Shown piece after piece: positions 38,453 through 46,766 of a DNA stretch of 64,000 bases (position 1 is the stretch's first letter; every line of letters begins with the position of its first letter). The position numbers and the translations under genes were made by a program. The notes under the pieces are model-generated. The model saw only the letters and a list, made by a program, of their open reading frames with translations. It did not search any database and was not told the origin of the DNA. The stretch is from positions 1,954,501 through 2,018,500 of the forward strand of contig LT629764.1 of NCBI GenBank assembly GCA_900105225.1, in the 5' to 3' direction. The DNA comes from Paenibacillaceae bacterium GAS479 (GTDB lineage: Bacteria > Bacillota > Bacilli > Paenibacillales > Paenibacillaceae).

Positions 38453-39178
38453 ATGAGTGTATTCGACCGTATTATGAATTTGACCAAGGCAACTGCTAAC
38501 GAGATGCTGAGCAAGCTGGAAAACCCCACATTGATGATGAACCAATACATCCGCAATATGGAAGAAGAAATCGATGTTATGCAAAGCGAGCTGCACCGTC
38601 AGCAAGCAGCTTCCCGTTCCTACAGCCAGCGTTTGGAGGAAGTTTCCCAACTGGCGCAGCATAACCAGTCCAAGGCCGAAGAAGCCCTCAAAGAAGGCCG
38701 CGAAGCCGAAGCCCGTCAAGCGCTGGAGAACAAGCTTCGCTATTCCGAGCAGGAGCAAGAGTACAACCATCTCTACGACAATGCGAGCCGCTCTGCTGCC
38801 GAGCTTGATCTTCGTCTGGCAGGTGCCAAAGAAGAGCTGCAGCGCCTCGTTCAGAAGCGAGACGATCTCGCCGAGCGCATCAAAAAAGCCGAATCGGCAG
38901 CCGAACGTACCGCTCCGAGCTTCACTCACGGCTTCGAGCCAGGCCGCGCTTCCCGCGGTTTCGACCGCATCGAGGAAAAGGTTCTGCAATGGGAATCCCA
39001 GCTTGGTCTGGCGCGTGACTACAAAGGCTCCTCAGCAAGCTCTAACTCTGCAGGTTCAGCCTACGGCTCAAGCAGCTCCTACACTAACAACAATTCTGCT
39101 TCCTCTGCGGATACCAATCGTTCCTCCGTCATTGATGAACAGCTTGCCGAGCTGCGCCGCAAAATGAAAGGCGAATAA
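38453..39178 (+). CDS. PspA/IM30-family membrane-stress protein
   Basis: 241 residues. MSVFDRIMNLTKATANEMLSKLENPTLMMNQYIRNM is the start of the PspA fold (described by its positions 1-36), followed by a long coiled coil (~25-180) and a Ser/Asn-rich linker (~190-220) before a last short helix. Such proteins polymerise on damaged membranes, as in ESCRT-III. AAAGGAG lies ~9 nt upstream; an earlier in-frame ATG at 38393 has no ribosome binding site. Paired with pspC. Confidence 0.9.
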   Translation: MSVFDRIMNLTKATANEMLSKLENPTLMMNQYIRNMEEEIDVMQSELHRQQAASRSYSQRLEEVSQLAQHNQSKAEEALKEGREAEARQALENKLRYSEQEQEYNHLYDNASRSAAELDLRLAGAKEELQRLVQKRDDLAERIKKAESAAERTAPSFTHGFEPGRASRGFDRIEEKVLQWESQLGLARDYKGSSASSNSAGSAYGSSSSYTNNNSASSADTNRSSVIDEQLAELRRKMKGE

Positions 39179-39190
39179 CCGCCCCAAATC

Positions 39191-39236
39191 AAACAGGGAG
39201 ACATAAGGCTGAGCAGCCTTTGTCCCCCTGTTTTTT
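39191..39236 (+). terminator. Bidirectional terminator after pspA
   Basis: AAACAGGG..ACA..AAGGCT / AGCCTTTGT..CCCTGTTT with T6 on the plus strand. The convergent oxidoreductase gene may share it. Confidence 0.85.
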
Positions 39237-39295
39237 GTTTTCCAGTTCAATGCCATGTCAAGAACACAGCAGCATCACAGCACAAATGCGCCTTA

Positions 39296-40294
39296 TCACT
39301 GCTTGCCTTTCAGCGCATCCAGAATTCGATCACAAAGCGCCATCGTCGCGACGTTATCGCGCCCGCTTGGCGACGGCTCAGTTCCTTCGGCACAGCATTT
39401 CATAAAATGCTCCATTTCGCCAACAAAACCGCGCACATACAAATCCTTGGCGCCCCCCGACATCGTCGAGATTGAGGGACTCAACACTACAGTCTCTTCA
39501 GCCAGCGATTTCCAAGCAGCCGCACCCGGCTGTAAGGACCGATGAATGGTAACTTTTTCGACGTCCTCCACTTTTGCATAACCCTTTTCAAATGTGACGA
39601 GCAAGCTTTCATTTTCACTAGACCAAGCATCCATCCCCGCAAAATAAACGCTGCCGACAACCCCGTTTGCAAATTGTAGGGAGAGAGTGTGCGCAACGCT
39701 CGGATTATCGTTATGGCTGAATCCCGCAACTTGAGAGACTTCGCCGAAAAGCTCCCGCATCAAATCAATCATATGAATGGCGGCAAGCTTGATGAACTCT
39801 TCCTCATTCCGGCAAAAGGGCGTTGTATCCACCGTAAAAACAAGTTGGAAAGAACGGGGCGCTCCCAATGTCTTTTGATTAATTAGCTCTTTTAATTTCA
39901 TATAGCCCGGCGCAAACCGCTTCATGAATCCAACCATTAGCACAACACCCGCCTGCTCGGCTGCATCGGCAATCCGGGCTGCTTCTTCCGCGTTCCATCC
40001 CAAAGGTTTGTCTACAAACACGTTTTTCCCGGCCTGGACGCATTCCATCGCCAAATGAAATTGATCCTCCGGTTGAGCGATGACAACAACGCCGTCGCAG
40101 TTCTCTTCACTTAGCATTTTTTTATAATCGTCATAAGGGGTCCCCTTGCTTCCAAACCGCTGGAGAGCCTTCTCCGAGCGTTCCAGACTGCGGGTAGCAA
40201 CGGCTCCTATGGTTGCCCCCGCTTCGACGGCCGAAGGAAGTATGTTTGTCGAGGCATGAAAGCCGGCTCCGATAAAATTAAGGGTAGATTTCAT
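39296..40294 (-). CDS. Gfo/Idh/MocA-family NAD(P)-dependent oxidoreductase
   Basis: 332 residues. The Rossmann N-terminus is FIGAGFHASTNILPS, and the family DKPLG motif (VFVDKPLGWNAEEAARIAD) lies at ~93-111, followed by GFMKRFAPGYMKLKELI. The C-terminal alpha/beta substrate domain is present. It probably oxidises a sugar, inositol or sugar-derived substrate, but the sequence does not tell which. The start MKSTLNF is used because an AGGA-type site precedes it; the longer frame adds 25 residues without homology. Monocistronic by its flanking terminators. Confidence 0.88.
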   Translation of the reverse strand: MKSTLNFIGAGFHASTNILPSAVEAGATIGAVATRSLERSEKALQRFGSKGTPYDDYKKMLSEENCDGVVVIAQPEDQFHLAMECVQAGKNVFVDKPLGWNAEEAARIADAAEQAGVVLMVGFMKRFAPGYMKLKELINQKTLGAPRSFQLVFTVDTTPFCRNEEEFIKLAAIHMIDLMRELFGEVSQVAGFSHNDNPSVAHTLSLQFANGVVGSVYFAGMDAWSSENESLLVTFEKGYAKVEDVEKVTIHRSLQPGAAAWKSLAEETVVLSPSISTMSGGAKDLYVRGFVGEMEHFMKCCAEGTEPSPSGRDNVATMALCDRILDALKGKQ

Positions 40295-40390
40295 CAATTT
40301 TCCTACTCCATTCTGCTTAAGATTGCCATATACGCAGGACTGCGGTTGCGGCGAAGTATGACCTCCCACTAGCTTATCTCCGCATCAAAA

Positions 40391-40416
40391 AGAAAAAAAG
40401 GACACATGTCCTTTTT
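40391..40416. terminator. Bidirectional terminator between esterase and oxidoreductase
   Basis: AAAAAAGGAC / GTCCTTTTTT with loop ACAT. A second dyad (CCGTTCC / GGAACGG, 40532-40557) lies closer to the esterase stop. Confidence 0.8.
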
Positions 40417-40568
40417 TAATGTAAACCATTAATAAACTATAACCGGCTTCGATGGCCGCTGTTGCCTTCTCCACTCCTGTGCGTCGGTGAACGGCAGCTC
40501 GAGGAAAGCAACCTCCAGCCATCCGTCCGACCGTTCCGTCGACTACCATAGTCGCCGGAACGGGACGC

Positions 40569-41594
40569 CTACCTCCCCGCATTCTCCAACGCGAAGCGCA
40601 GCTTCTCTCGATTATGCGCCCCGTTCACTTCATGGCCGAGAAACGGGTAGTCCCGAATCTCTTTCGGAGCATGGATGCGATTGAAAGCTGCGTACACAGT
40701 CTCCGGCGGACAAACTGTGTCCTTCCAGCCAACACTGACCAGCACAGGAGCAGTGATGCGACAAGCTAAGTTCATATTATCAAAACAAGCCAAATTCTCC
40801 AGCAGCTGCGGCAGCTGTTCGGGATGCCGACTGGCCAGTTGCCCCGCCTCGGTTAGTGATCCAGTAGAGCTGAACACTGCCTGGTCAATATGGCAAAGGT
40901 TTGGAATGTCAGCCAGCACTGCCGCCAAGCCGATGGCCTCAAATCCAGCCAGGCCACACAGCGCCGCCACAGCCAGCGCCAAACCGCCGCCCTGACTTCC
41001 GCCGCAAGGAATTAGCCGACTGCTGTCTACTTCCGGCTGACTTCCAGCCGCTTGTAGCGCTTTCAAACTATCGATGAACATCGCCATATAGTACGAACGT
41101 TCCGGGTTCTCCAGTAAATTTTGCGAGATCCAGCCCTTGGACTGTCCATGGGTCGAAAGAAGTCGGTTCCCCGTATCTCCTCCCTGCCCGCGCACATCCA
41201 CAGCCAGCACCGCATAACCCAACAGTAGCCACTGAGCATGCTGCTCTGGATATCCCGCTCCTTCGGTATAACCGGGATACACAATGACGCATGGAACCTG
41301 GCGGCTCTCTTTGGCAGCTACTCGGGGTACCATGTACCAGCCTTTAATCGGCGTATCATCAAAGCCTTCGAAAGAAATCCGATATACATCCGCATCAGGA
41401 AAAAGCTCCTCCTCCACGCGTTCCCGTTCGTCATAGAGCGGCTTTTCCCAGGCCTGCTTCAGCCTCGGCAGCCAAAAGCTCTCTGCCTTATCCTTCTCTA
41501 TTGTCAGCGGCGGCATGTAGAGCTGCAATTCCATCTTCCTTCGCTCTAGATAGTTCATCTCCGTATTGCCCGCAATACTAGCGAATGCATTCAT
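40569..41594 (-). CDS. CE7-family acetylxylan esterase / cephalosporin-C deacetylase-like hydrolase
   Basis: 341 residues, alpha/beta hydrolase. The nucleophile Ser sits in CGGSQGGGLALAV, the acid Asp in SVGWKDTVCPPETVYAAFN, and His in YPFLGHEVNGAHN. RGQGGDT is the CE7 signature upstream. No signal peptide, so it probably deacetylates imported short oligosaccharides. GAGGAGG lies 7-8 nt from the ATG; a two-codon frame (ATG AAA TGA) overlaps the start. The first ~20 residues precede the usual family start and may be extra. Confidence 0.9.
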   Translation of the reverse strand: MNAFASIAGNTEMNYLERRKMELQLYMPPLTIEKDKAESFWLPRLKQAWEKPLYDERERVEEELFPDADVYRISFEGFDDTPIKGWYMVPRVAAKESRQVPCVIVYPGYTEGAGYPEQHAQWLLLGYAVLAVDVRGQGGDTGNRLLSTHGQSKGWISQNLLENPERSYYMAMFIDSLKALQAAGSQPEVDSSRLIPCGGSQGGGLALAVAALCGLAGFEAIGLAAVLADIPNLCHIDQAVFSSTGSLTEAGQLASRHPEQLPQLLENLACFDNMNLACRITAPVLVSVGWKDTVCPPETVYAAFNRIHAPKEIRDYPFLGHEVNGAHNREKLRFALENAGR

Positions 41595-41922
41595 TTCATG
41601 GCCTCCTCTTAAATTAAAGGGCTTCTATACATCGGCCTTGGCCTGCTCAAGCTCATTGGATCGAGCTCGTCTGATTGCGCTCATCGGATTGCGAACCTCG
41701 CCTCGGCTCGTCGGCTCAAACACTTCGGCTCACTCACGTCATTCAACTTACCAACTCAGACTCTTCACTCATTATGTCACTCGGCTCGCTCACAAGCTAT
41801 CTCTTACAGGCTAGAGTTTCCGCGGCGGCTTATCTCGTCAACGCCTGTAACTACTTCTATTTCTTTACCCAATCCAGCCCGTTTGACGACCCCCATCATC
41901 TCAAGCGAGGAATCAGCACAGT
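41595..41922. other. Non-coding stretch rich in CTCG/CTCA
   Basis: No convincing gene. Between 41640 and 41800 the plus strand is a biased succession of GCTC/CTCA/TCGG words (for example CTCGGCTCGTCGGCTC), which looks like decayed low-complexity DNA. No promoter is claimed. Confidence 0.4.
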
Positions 41923-42059
41923 GCTAACGGATCTGAGAGGCGCTATTTAGTCGAAAAAACCACTCAGAAAACTGCAACGGAACTGAGAGACGTTATTTGC
42001 TTACTCTGAGGGAGGATCAGCTCATTTCCAGTCTAATAACGCCGCTCAGATCCGTTAAC
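41923..42059. repeat. Intergenic repeat: three copies of a ~27-bp word, one inverted
   Basis: Copies lie at 41923-41950 (GCTAACGGATCTGAGAGGCG then CTATTTAG), 41974-42000 (the same orientation, CAACGGAACTGAGAGACG then TTATTTGC) and 42033-42059 (inverted: CTAATAACG then CCGCTCAGATCCGTTAAC). First and third can pair into a ~26-bp stem with few mismatches. From memory, similar 'AACGGA.CTGAGA..CGTTATTT' words are common in Paenibacillus intergenic DNA, so a REP-like element is likely. Confidence 0.7.
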
Positions 42060-42193
42060 TATCGAAAAAGCCAATTACCTCGAAATAAATGTATTTTCAT
42101 TCCTGACACCCTGTTGTCAGCGTCCTCATCTATAGTTGGCCTTAGATCGTCAGCACGTGAATTATATCTGAGATTAAAGGAGGTAAAAAAGCA

Positions 42194-42394
42194 ATGATGG
42201 CAGAAAACCTGTTCCGATTCGAAATGGAACTCCGAAGACATCATAAACGGATTGCCACAGAAGGTGGCCGAGCTTGCCTTCCCGGCGCAGCCGCTTCACC
42301 CCAGCCATTGCTTGCTCGAGCAGCGCAGCCTGGTGTAAGACGGATTATGCTACCCAGGGGGATGGCTCACTTCACCATTTGGGTCCGGTTCTGA
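42194..42394 (+). CDS. Small unknown ORF, possibly degraded
   Basis: 66 codons with an excellent ribosome binding site (AAAGGAGGT, ~9 nt upstream) before ATG ATG GCA. The first ~27 residues (MMAENLFRFEMELRRHHKRI...) are charged and helical; the rest (Pro/Ala/Arg-rich) has no clear character and may be out of frame after a mutation. I do not recognise it. The strong start signal is the main reason to list it. Confidence 0.35.
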   Translation: MMAENLFRFEMELRRHHKRIATEGGRACLPGAAASPQPLLARAAQPGVRRIMLPRGMAHFTIWVRF

Positions 42395-42430
42395 GCATCG
42401 TGCCGATCTGCCCAAGCTTTAAGGCCCAAA

Positions 42431-42470
42431 ACAGAAAAAAGCCTCCACCATCCTGGAGGATGGCAGAGGC
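42431..42470 (-). terminator. Terminator of the peptide ABC operon
   Basis: On the minus strand GCCTC..CCATCC / GGATGG..GAGGC is followed by TTTTTTCTGTTTT. Confidence 0.88.
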
Positions 42471-42482
42471 TATGCTTCTCTT

Positions 42483-42569
42483 CATCCCTTAGGGATGACC
42501 GAGATTTTGCCTCTCTTCATCCCGGAGGATGACAGAGGCTACACTCTTCCCCATCCCGCGAAGGGATGG
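42483..42569. repeat. Array of related CATCC/GGATG hairpins
   Basis: Three further hairpins precede the terminator on the minus strand: 42483-42497 (CATCCC/GGGATG), 42509-42539 (GCCTCT..CATCC/GGATG..AGAGGC) and 42551-42569 (CCATCCC/GGGATGG). Together with the terminator they look like one element copied four times. Confidence 0.75.
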
Positions 42570-42588
42570 CTTGAGCCATAAGAATCAA

Positions 42589-43560
42589 TTAAGCATAATG
42601 GCAAGCAGCCCAGTGGGCTTTGTTCGGCCCAACCTGGCGAAGCTCAGGTACCTCGGCCGCGCAACGCTCGGTCGCAGCCGGGCAGCGGGTACGGAATGGG
42701 CAGCCGCTTGGAGGGCTAATCGGGCTCGGCAGGTCGCCGCGCAGCACGATGCGCTCCTTGGTTGCCTCAACGTCCGGGTCCGGTACAGGAATGGACGAGA
42801 GCAGCGCTTGAGTATACGGATGGCGGGGATCGGCATACAGATCGTCGCTGTCCGCGATCTCGACCAGCTTGCCGAGATACATTACGGCGATGCGGTCACT
42901 GATATGCTTAACCATCGCCAAGTCATGGGCGATGAACAGGTACGTCAGGCTTTCCGTGCGCTGCAGGTTTTGCAGCAGGTTGACGACTTGCGCCTGGATG
43001 GAAACGTCAAGCGCGGAGATTGGCTCATCGGCTACGATGAACTTTGGATTTACTGCAAGTGCACGCGCGATACCGATCCGCTGACGTTGGCCGCCAGAGA
43101 ATTCATGCGGGTAACGCGTCAGATGGGAAGGATTGAGACCTACCTTGTCGAGCAGGCGTTCCACAGCAACTTTGCGCTCTTTATTGCTAGAGACGAGGCC
43201 GTGGATGTCCAGCGGCTCGGCGATAATGTTCTCAACCGTCCAGCGCGGATTCAGCGAAGCATAGGGATCCTGGAACACCATCTGCATCTCGCGGCGAAAT
43301 GCCTTGAGATTAGCGCCCTTAAGATCATAAATGTTCTGGCCGTTATAGAGCGCCTTCCCGGAGGTGGGCTCGTACAAGCGCATGATCGTGCGTCCGGCCG
43401 TCGACTTGCCGCAGCCGGATTCGCCGACGACGCCGAGCGTTTCGCCCTTGCGGATGGACAGGCTCAGGCCATTGACAGCTTTAAGTGTCTTGCCTTTGCC
43501 GACGTCAAAAAACTTGCTAAGGTTGTCCACCTCGAGCATCGCATTCGATTGGTTTGCCAT
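42589..43560 (-). CDS. Oligopeptide ABC transporter ATP-binding protein, OppF type
   Basis: 323 residues. Walker A GESGCGKST, Q-loop QMVFQDPYASLNPRWTVENI (described as Q..VFQDPYASLNPR), signature FSGGQRQRIGIARALA, Walker B FIVADEPISALD and switch His in FIAHDLAMV. The C-terminal oligopeptide/dipeptide extension includes GCPFRTRCP. It energises the importer jointly with the OppD protein. GGAGG precedes ATG by ~7 nt, 12 nt after the oppD stop. Last gene of the five-gene operon. Confidence 0.93.
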   Translation of the reverse strand: MANQSNAMLEVDNLSKFFDVGKGKTLKAVNGLSLSIRKGETLGVVGESGCGKSTAGRTIMRLYEPTSGKALYNGQNIYDLKGANLKAFRREMQMVFQDPYASLNPRWTVENIIAEPLDIHGLVSSNKERKVAVERLLDKVGLNPSHLTRYPHEFSGGQRQRIGIARALAVNPKFIVADEPISALDVSIQAQVVNLLQNLQRTESLTYLFIAHDLAMVKHISDRIAVMYLGKLVEIADSDDLYADPRHPYTQALLSSIPVPDPDVEATKERIVLRGDLPSPISPPSGCPFRTRCPAATERCAAEVPELRQVGPNKAHWAACHYA

Positions 43561-43572
43561 CGGTTCTCCTCC

Positions 43573-44550
43573 TTACTCCGGCATGGCGTGAAGCCAGCAC
43601 TTAGATTCATGGGTGTCGCTGTGCGTGAACATAAATGGATCTTCCTCAACGCACACTTCCATGGCGTGAGGGCAACGCGCTGCGAACGGGCATCCGTGAG
43701 GCGGATTGGCCATATCCGGAGGTGTACCCTCGATTGGAATCAACGGCTCGTCCTTCTTTTGGTCCAGACGAGGCAGCGACTTGAGCAGTCCTTGTGTGTA
43801 AGGATGCTGCGGCGATTTGAAGATTTCATACTTGTTGCCGCGCTCCACCACTTGGCCTGCGTACATAACGATGACTTTATCACACATGTCGGCTACGATT
43901 CCAAGATCATGTGTAATAAGGATGATCGATGTGCCCAGCTTCTCTTGCATGTCCTTCATAACTTCAAGAATCTGTGCCTGAATCGTTACGTCGAGCGCCG
44001 TCGTCGGCTCATCGGCGATTAGCAGTGTCGGGTCGCAGCTGAGTGCGATGGCGATCATCGCACGCTGGCGCATACCGCCGGAGAACTCGAACGGGTACTG
44101 CTTAACACGAGCTTCCGGATTCGGAATACCGACTAATTTCAGCATCTCAACTGCGCGTTTAGTAGCTTTTTCCTTGTTCATGTTCTGATGGCGCACAAGC
44201 ACTTCGATAATCTGGTCGCCGATCGTCATCGTTGGGTTGAGCGAGGTCATCGGGTCCTGGAAGATCATGCCGATGTCACGCCCGCGAACGGACTCCATCT
44301 GTTTCTCGGTTCTTTTAAGAAGATCGTTTCCCTCGAAAACAATCGAGCCACCCTTGTATGTGCCCGGAGGCGTCGGGATGAGGCGCATGATCGACTGGGC
44401 CGTTACGCTCTTGCCCGAGCCGGACTCGCCGACAATCGCCAGCGCCTCACCTTTGTTCATGTCAAAGGAGACACCGCGTACGGCCTGCACTTCTCCGCCG
44501 CGGACACGGAACGAGACGCGCAGGTCCTCGACCTTAAGAATCGGTTCCAT
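43573..44550 (-). CDS. Oligopeptide ABC transporter ATP-binding protein, OppD type
   Basis: 325 residues. Walker A GESGSGKSV, FQDPMTSLNPTMTIG, signature FSGGMRQRAMIAIALS, Walker B LLIADEPTTALD, His switch LITHDLGIV and the C-terminal oligo_HPY zone PPHGCPFAARCPHAM. Start taken at MEPILKVEDL, with GGAAGG ~10 nt upstream; the open frame runs 48 codons further into the non-coding gap after oppC. Confidence 0.93.
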   Translation of the reverse strand: MEPILKVEDLRVSFRVRGGEVQAVRGVSFDMNKGEALAIVGESGSGKSVTAQSIMRLIPTPPGTYKGGSIVFEGNDLLKRTEKQMESVRGRDIGMIFQDPMTSLNPTMTIGDQIIEVLVRHQNMNKEKATKRAVEMLKLVGIPNPEARVKQYPFEFSGGMRQRAMIAIALSCDPTLLIADEPTTALDVTIQAQILEVMKDMQEKLGTSIILITHDLGIVADMCDKVIVMYAGQVVERGNKYEIFKSPQHPYTQGLLKSLPRLDQKKDEPLIPIEGTPPDMANPPHGCPFAARCPHAMEVCVEEDPFMFTHSDTHESKCWLHAMPE

Positions 44551-44701
44551 CGTGGTTTCACCTTCCTTATCTATCGGTTGATGCAGCAGCACCGCTGGCC
44601 GGGTTAATCCGGGCAGGACAGCTGCGGAATTATTACTTGCATAATGCCTACCGCACTGCCTCTCAACGCTCGAATAGCTGCAAGGATATTTCAATGCCTT
44701 G

Positions 44702-44724
44702 GCTGCCTGCCCCCGGCAGGCAGC
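44702..44724. other. Intra-operon hairpin between oppC and oppD
   Basis: A perfect 10-bp stem GCTGCCTGCC / GGCAGGCAGC with loop CCC in the 207-nt gap. No U tract on the minus strand, so a processing or stability element is more likely than a terminator. Confidence 0.55.
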
Positions 44725-44757
44725 GGGCGGCAGAACGTTCGTAGTTAGGTTTTAGGA

Positions 44758-45699
44758 TTATTCCACCCGCGTTTTCGGATCGAATGCATCGCGTAAGCCG
44801 TCACCGAAGATGTTAAAGGCAAGCATGGCGATACAGAGCATTCCCGCAGGGAACAGCAGTGTCCAAGGATATAACTGCCAGCTGGCAAGCGAATCATTGA
44901 TCATTACGCCCCATGATGCGGCAGGTGATTGTACGCCGAGACCCAAGAAGCTTAGGAAAGCTTCAGCAAAAATAGCGCTAGGTACAGTAAGCGTCATCGT
45001 AACGATGATTGGACCCATCGTATTCGGAATCAAATGTTTGAACAGGATGCGGAAGCCGCCGGAGCCCATAGCCTGAGCTGCTAGAACATACTCCTGGTTT
45101 TTCAGCTGCATAATCTGTCCGCGCACGATCCAGGCCATATTGATCCAGCCGGTAGCAACAAGAGCAATAATTAGCGTGAACATACCTTGTCCAAGTACAA
45201 CACCAAGCAGAATAACGATAAGCAGGTAAGGAATGGAATACAAAATTTCGGTAATCTTGTTTAGCACTTCATCAACCTTGCCACCGAAGAAGCCCATAAT
45301 ACCGCCGATTATAATACCGAGAATAACGTCGGCGATGGCAGCCAGGATGCCTACGGTAAGCGAGATTTGCGCACCTTTCCAACTGCGGGAGAACAGATCG
45401 CGTCCGAGATCATCCGTACCAAAATAGTACGAGCCTCCAGGAGCCAAGAAGGTGTTCAGCAAAGATTGCCCCCTGAAATCATGAGGCGTAAACAGCGGGT
45501 AAATAACCGCCATAATAATCATCAGTGCAAGCACGATGCCTGCGCCCATGGCAAACTTATTAGCAGTCAGCTTCATCATCGCCAGCTTCCATGTCGTGTA
45601 GCTAGGCGCCATTTGCTGTTGTGCGACATCGCGCTTCTTCAGCGGCACGAACTTCCTTGGATCCGGAAGGGGCCGGCGTTTTTCATTCACATTGTCCAT
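44758..45699 (-). CDS. Oligopeptide ABC transporter permease, OppC type
   Basis: 313 residues. An N-terminal cytoplasmic tail (1-~45) with the OppC_N segment is followed by six TM helices and the binding-protein-dependent transport motif (YVLAAQAMGSGGFRILFKHLIPN). GTDDLGRDLFSRSWKGAQISL is the typical first periplasmic loop. Pairs with the OppB protein, whose gene ends 6 nt upstream of this start region. Confidence 0.93.
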   Translation of the reverse strand: MDNVNEKRRPLPDPRKFVPLKKRDVAQQQMAPSYTTWKLAMMKLTANKFAMGAGIVLALMIIMAVIYPLFTPHDFRGQSLLNTFLAPGGSYYFGTDDLGRDLFSRSWKGAQISLTVGILAAIADVILGIIIGGIMGFFGGKVDEVLNKITEILYSIPYLLIVILLGVVLGQGMFTLIIALVATGWINMAWIVRGQIMQLKNQEYVLAAQAMGSGGFRILFKHLIPNTMGPIIVTMTLTVPSAIFAEAFLSFLGLGVQSPAASWGVMINDSLASWQLYPWTLLFPAGMLCIAMLAFNIFGDGLRDAFDPKTRVE

Positions 45700-45705
45700 A
45701 AGTGA

Positions 45706-46632
45706 TCAGCCTCCCTTGGTGCTCTTCTTCATCCGCGGATCCACCATAGCATAGCCGATATCAGCGAGGAAGCGGGCAAACATTAGAATAACGGCATAAA
45801 ACAGAGTAATGCCCATGATTAGCGGATAGTCCCTGTTAGTTACGCTTTCTGTGAAGAACTGGCCTAATCCGGGAACGTTGTAAATTTTCTCGACGACGAC
45901 GGAGCCGGTAATGATATTCGCGGTCATCGGGCCGAGGTAGGTTACGACAGGTAGAATAGCGTTTCGCAGGCCGTGACGAAGGGTAATTCGAATAGGCGAT
46001 AAACCTTTCGCTTTGGCGGTGCGGATATAATCTGCCGTCAGTACCTCAAGCATAGAGGAGCGAGTCAGCCGCGCGATAAAAGCAATCGGAAGTGCCGAAA
46101 GCGCAAATGTCGGCAGCACATAGCTAAGAGGTCCGTCCAAGCCGGCAACTGGCAGCCATTTCAACTCGGCCCCAATGTAATACTGCGTAACAGAAGCGAC
46201 AACAAAGTTCGGAATAGAAATACCCAGGATCGAGATTACAACCGCAATTTTATCGATCAGCTTACGGTTGTACATGGCGGAAATCATACCAAGAGCAACA
46301 CCCATAATAACCGATACAACGATAGCAACAGCGCCCAGCTTGAGCGAGTACAAGAACGACTGGGAAATAATTTGCGTTACGGTTTGTCCAGGGGTTTTAT
46401 AAGAGATTCCAAGATCCCCTTGGATCAAATTGCCAAGATAGATCAGGTATTGCTTCCAAAGCGCTTTATCGAGTCCATAAAAAGCCATCAAAGCATCTCT
46501 GGCCGCTTTTGGCGTTTTTTCGTCCAGGAAAGGATTGCCCGGGACTGCCTTCATCAGGAAGAAGGTCAGCGTCGCCAAGACAAACAGGGACAGGAGAATA
46601 TTAACGAATCTCCGGCCAATGAAACGAATCAT
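45706..46632 (-). CDS. Oligopeptide ABC transporter permease, OppB type
   Basis: 308 residues with six TM helices. MIRFIGRRFVNILLSLFVLATLTFFLMKAVPGNPF is the standard OppB/DppB N-terminus (described as TM1 at ~10-28), and the EAA-like loop is DYIRTAKAKGLSPIRITLRHGLRNA. AGAGGTG precedes the ATG. Follows the binding-protein gene by 134 nt that contain a strong hairpin. Confidence 0.93.
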   Translation of the reverse strand: MIRFIGRRFVNILLSLFVLATLTFFLMKAVPGNPFLDEKTPKAARDALMAFYGLDKALWKQYLIYLGNLIQGDLGISYKTPGQTVTQIISQSFLYSLKLGAVAIVVSVIMGVALGMISAMYNRKLIDKIAVVISILGISIPNFVVASVTQYYIGAELKWLPVAGLDGPLSYVLPTFALSALPIAFIARLTRSSMLEVLTADYIRTAKAKGLSPIRITLRHGLRNAILPVVTYLGPMTANIITGSVVVEKIYNVPGLGQFFTESVTNRDYPLIMGITLFYAVILMFARFLADIGYAMVDPRMKKSTKGG

Positions 46633-46662
46633 TCCAGCACCTCTTTCGCTACCTTGCCCAAC

Positions 46663-46742
46663 CGCAAAGAAAGAAGGGATAACCGGAGACGGTCCGGCGA
46701 CTGGCGCCGAACGACGGCTCCAGCCGCAGTCCCTTCTTCTCT
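46663..46742 (-). terminator. Attenuator hairpin between oppA-type and oppB-type genes
   Basis: AAGAAGGGA pairs with TCCCTTCTT across a GC-rich inner dyad and is followed on the minus strand by TCTTTGCGG. It would let the binding protein be made in excess over the permeases. Confidence 0.6.
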
Positions 46743-46766
46743 CTGTCAGTTGCTCAACGGTATGGC

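Noticed and set aside
42529-44022. Long plus-strand ORF (497 codons)
   Set aside because: Antisense shadow of the two ATP-binding protein genes, which carry all catalytic motifs.
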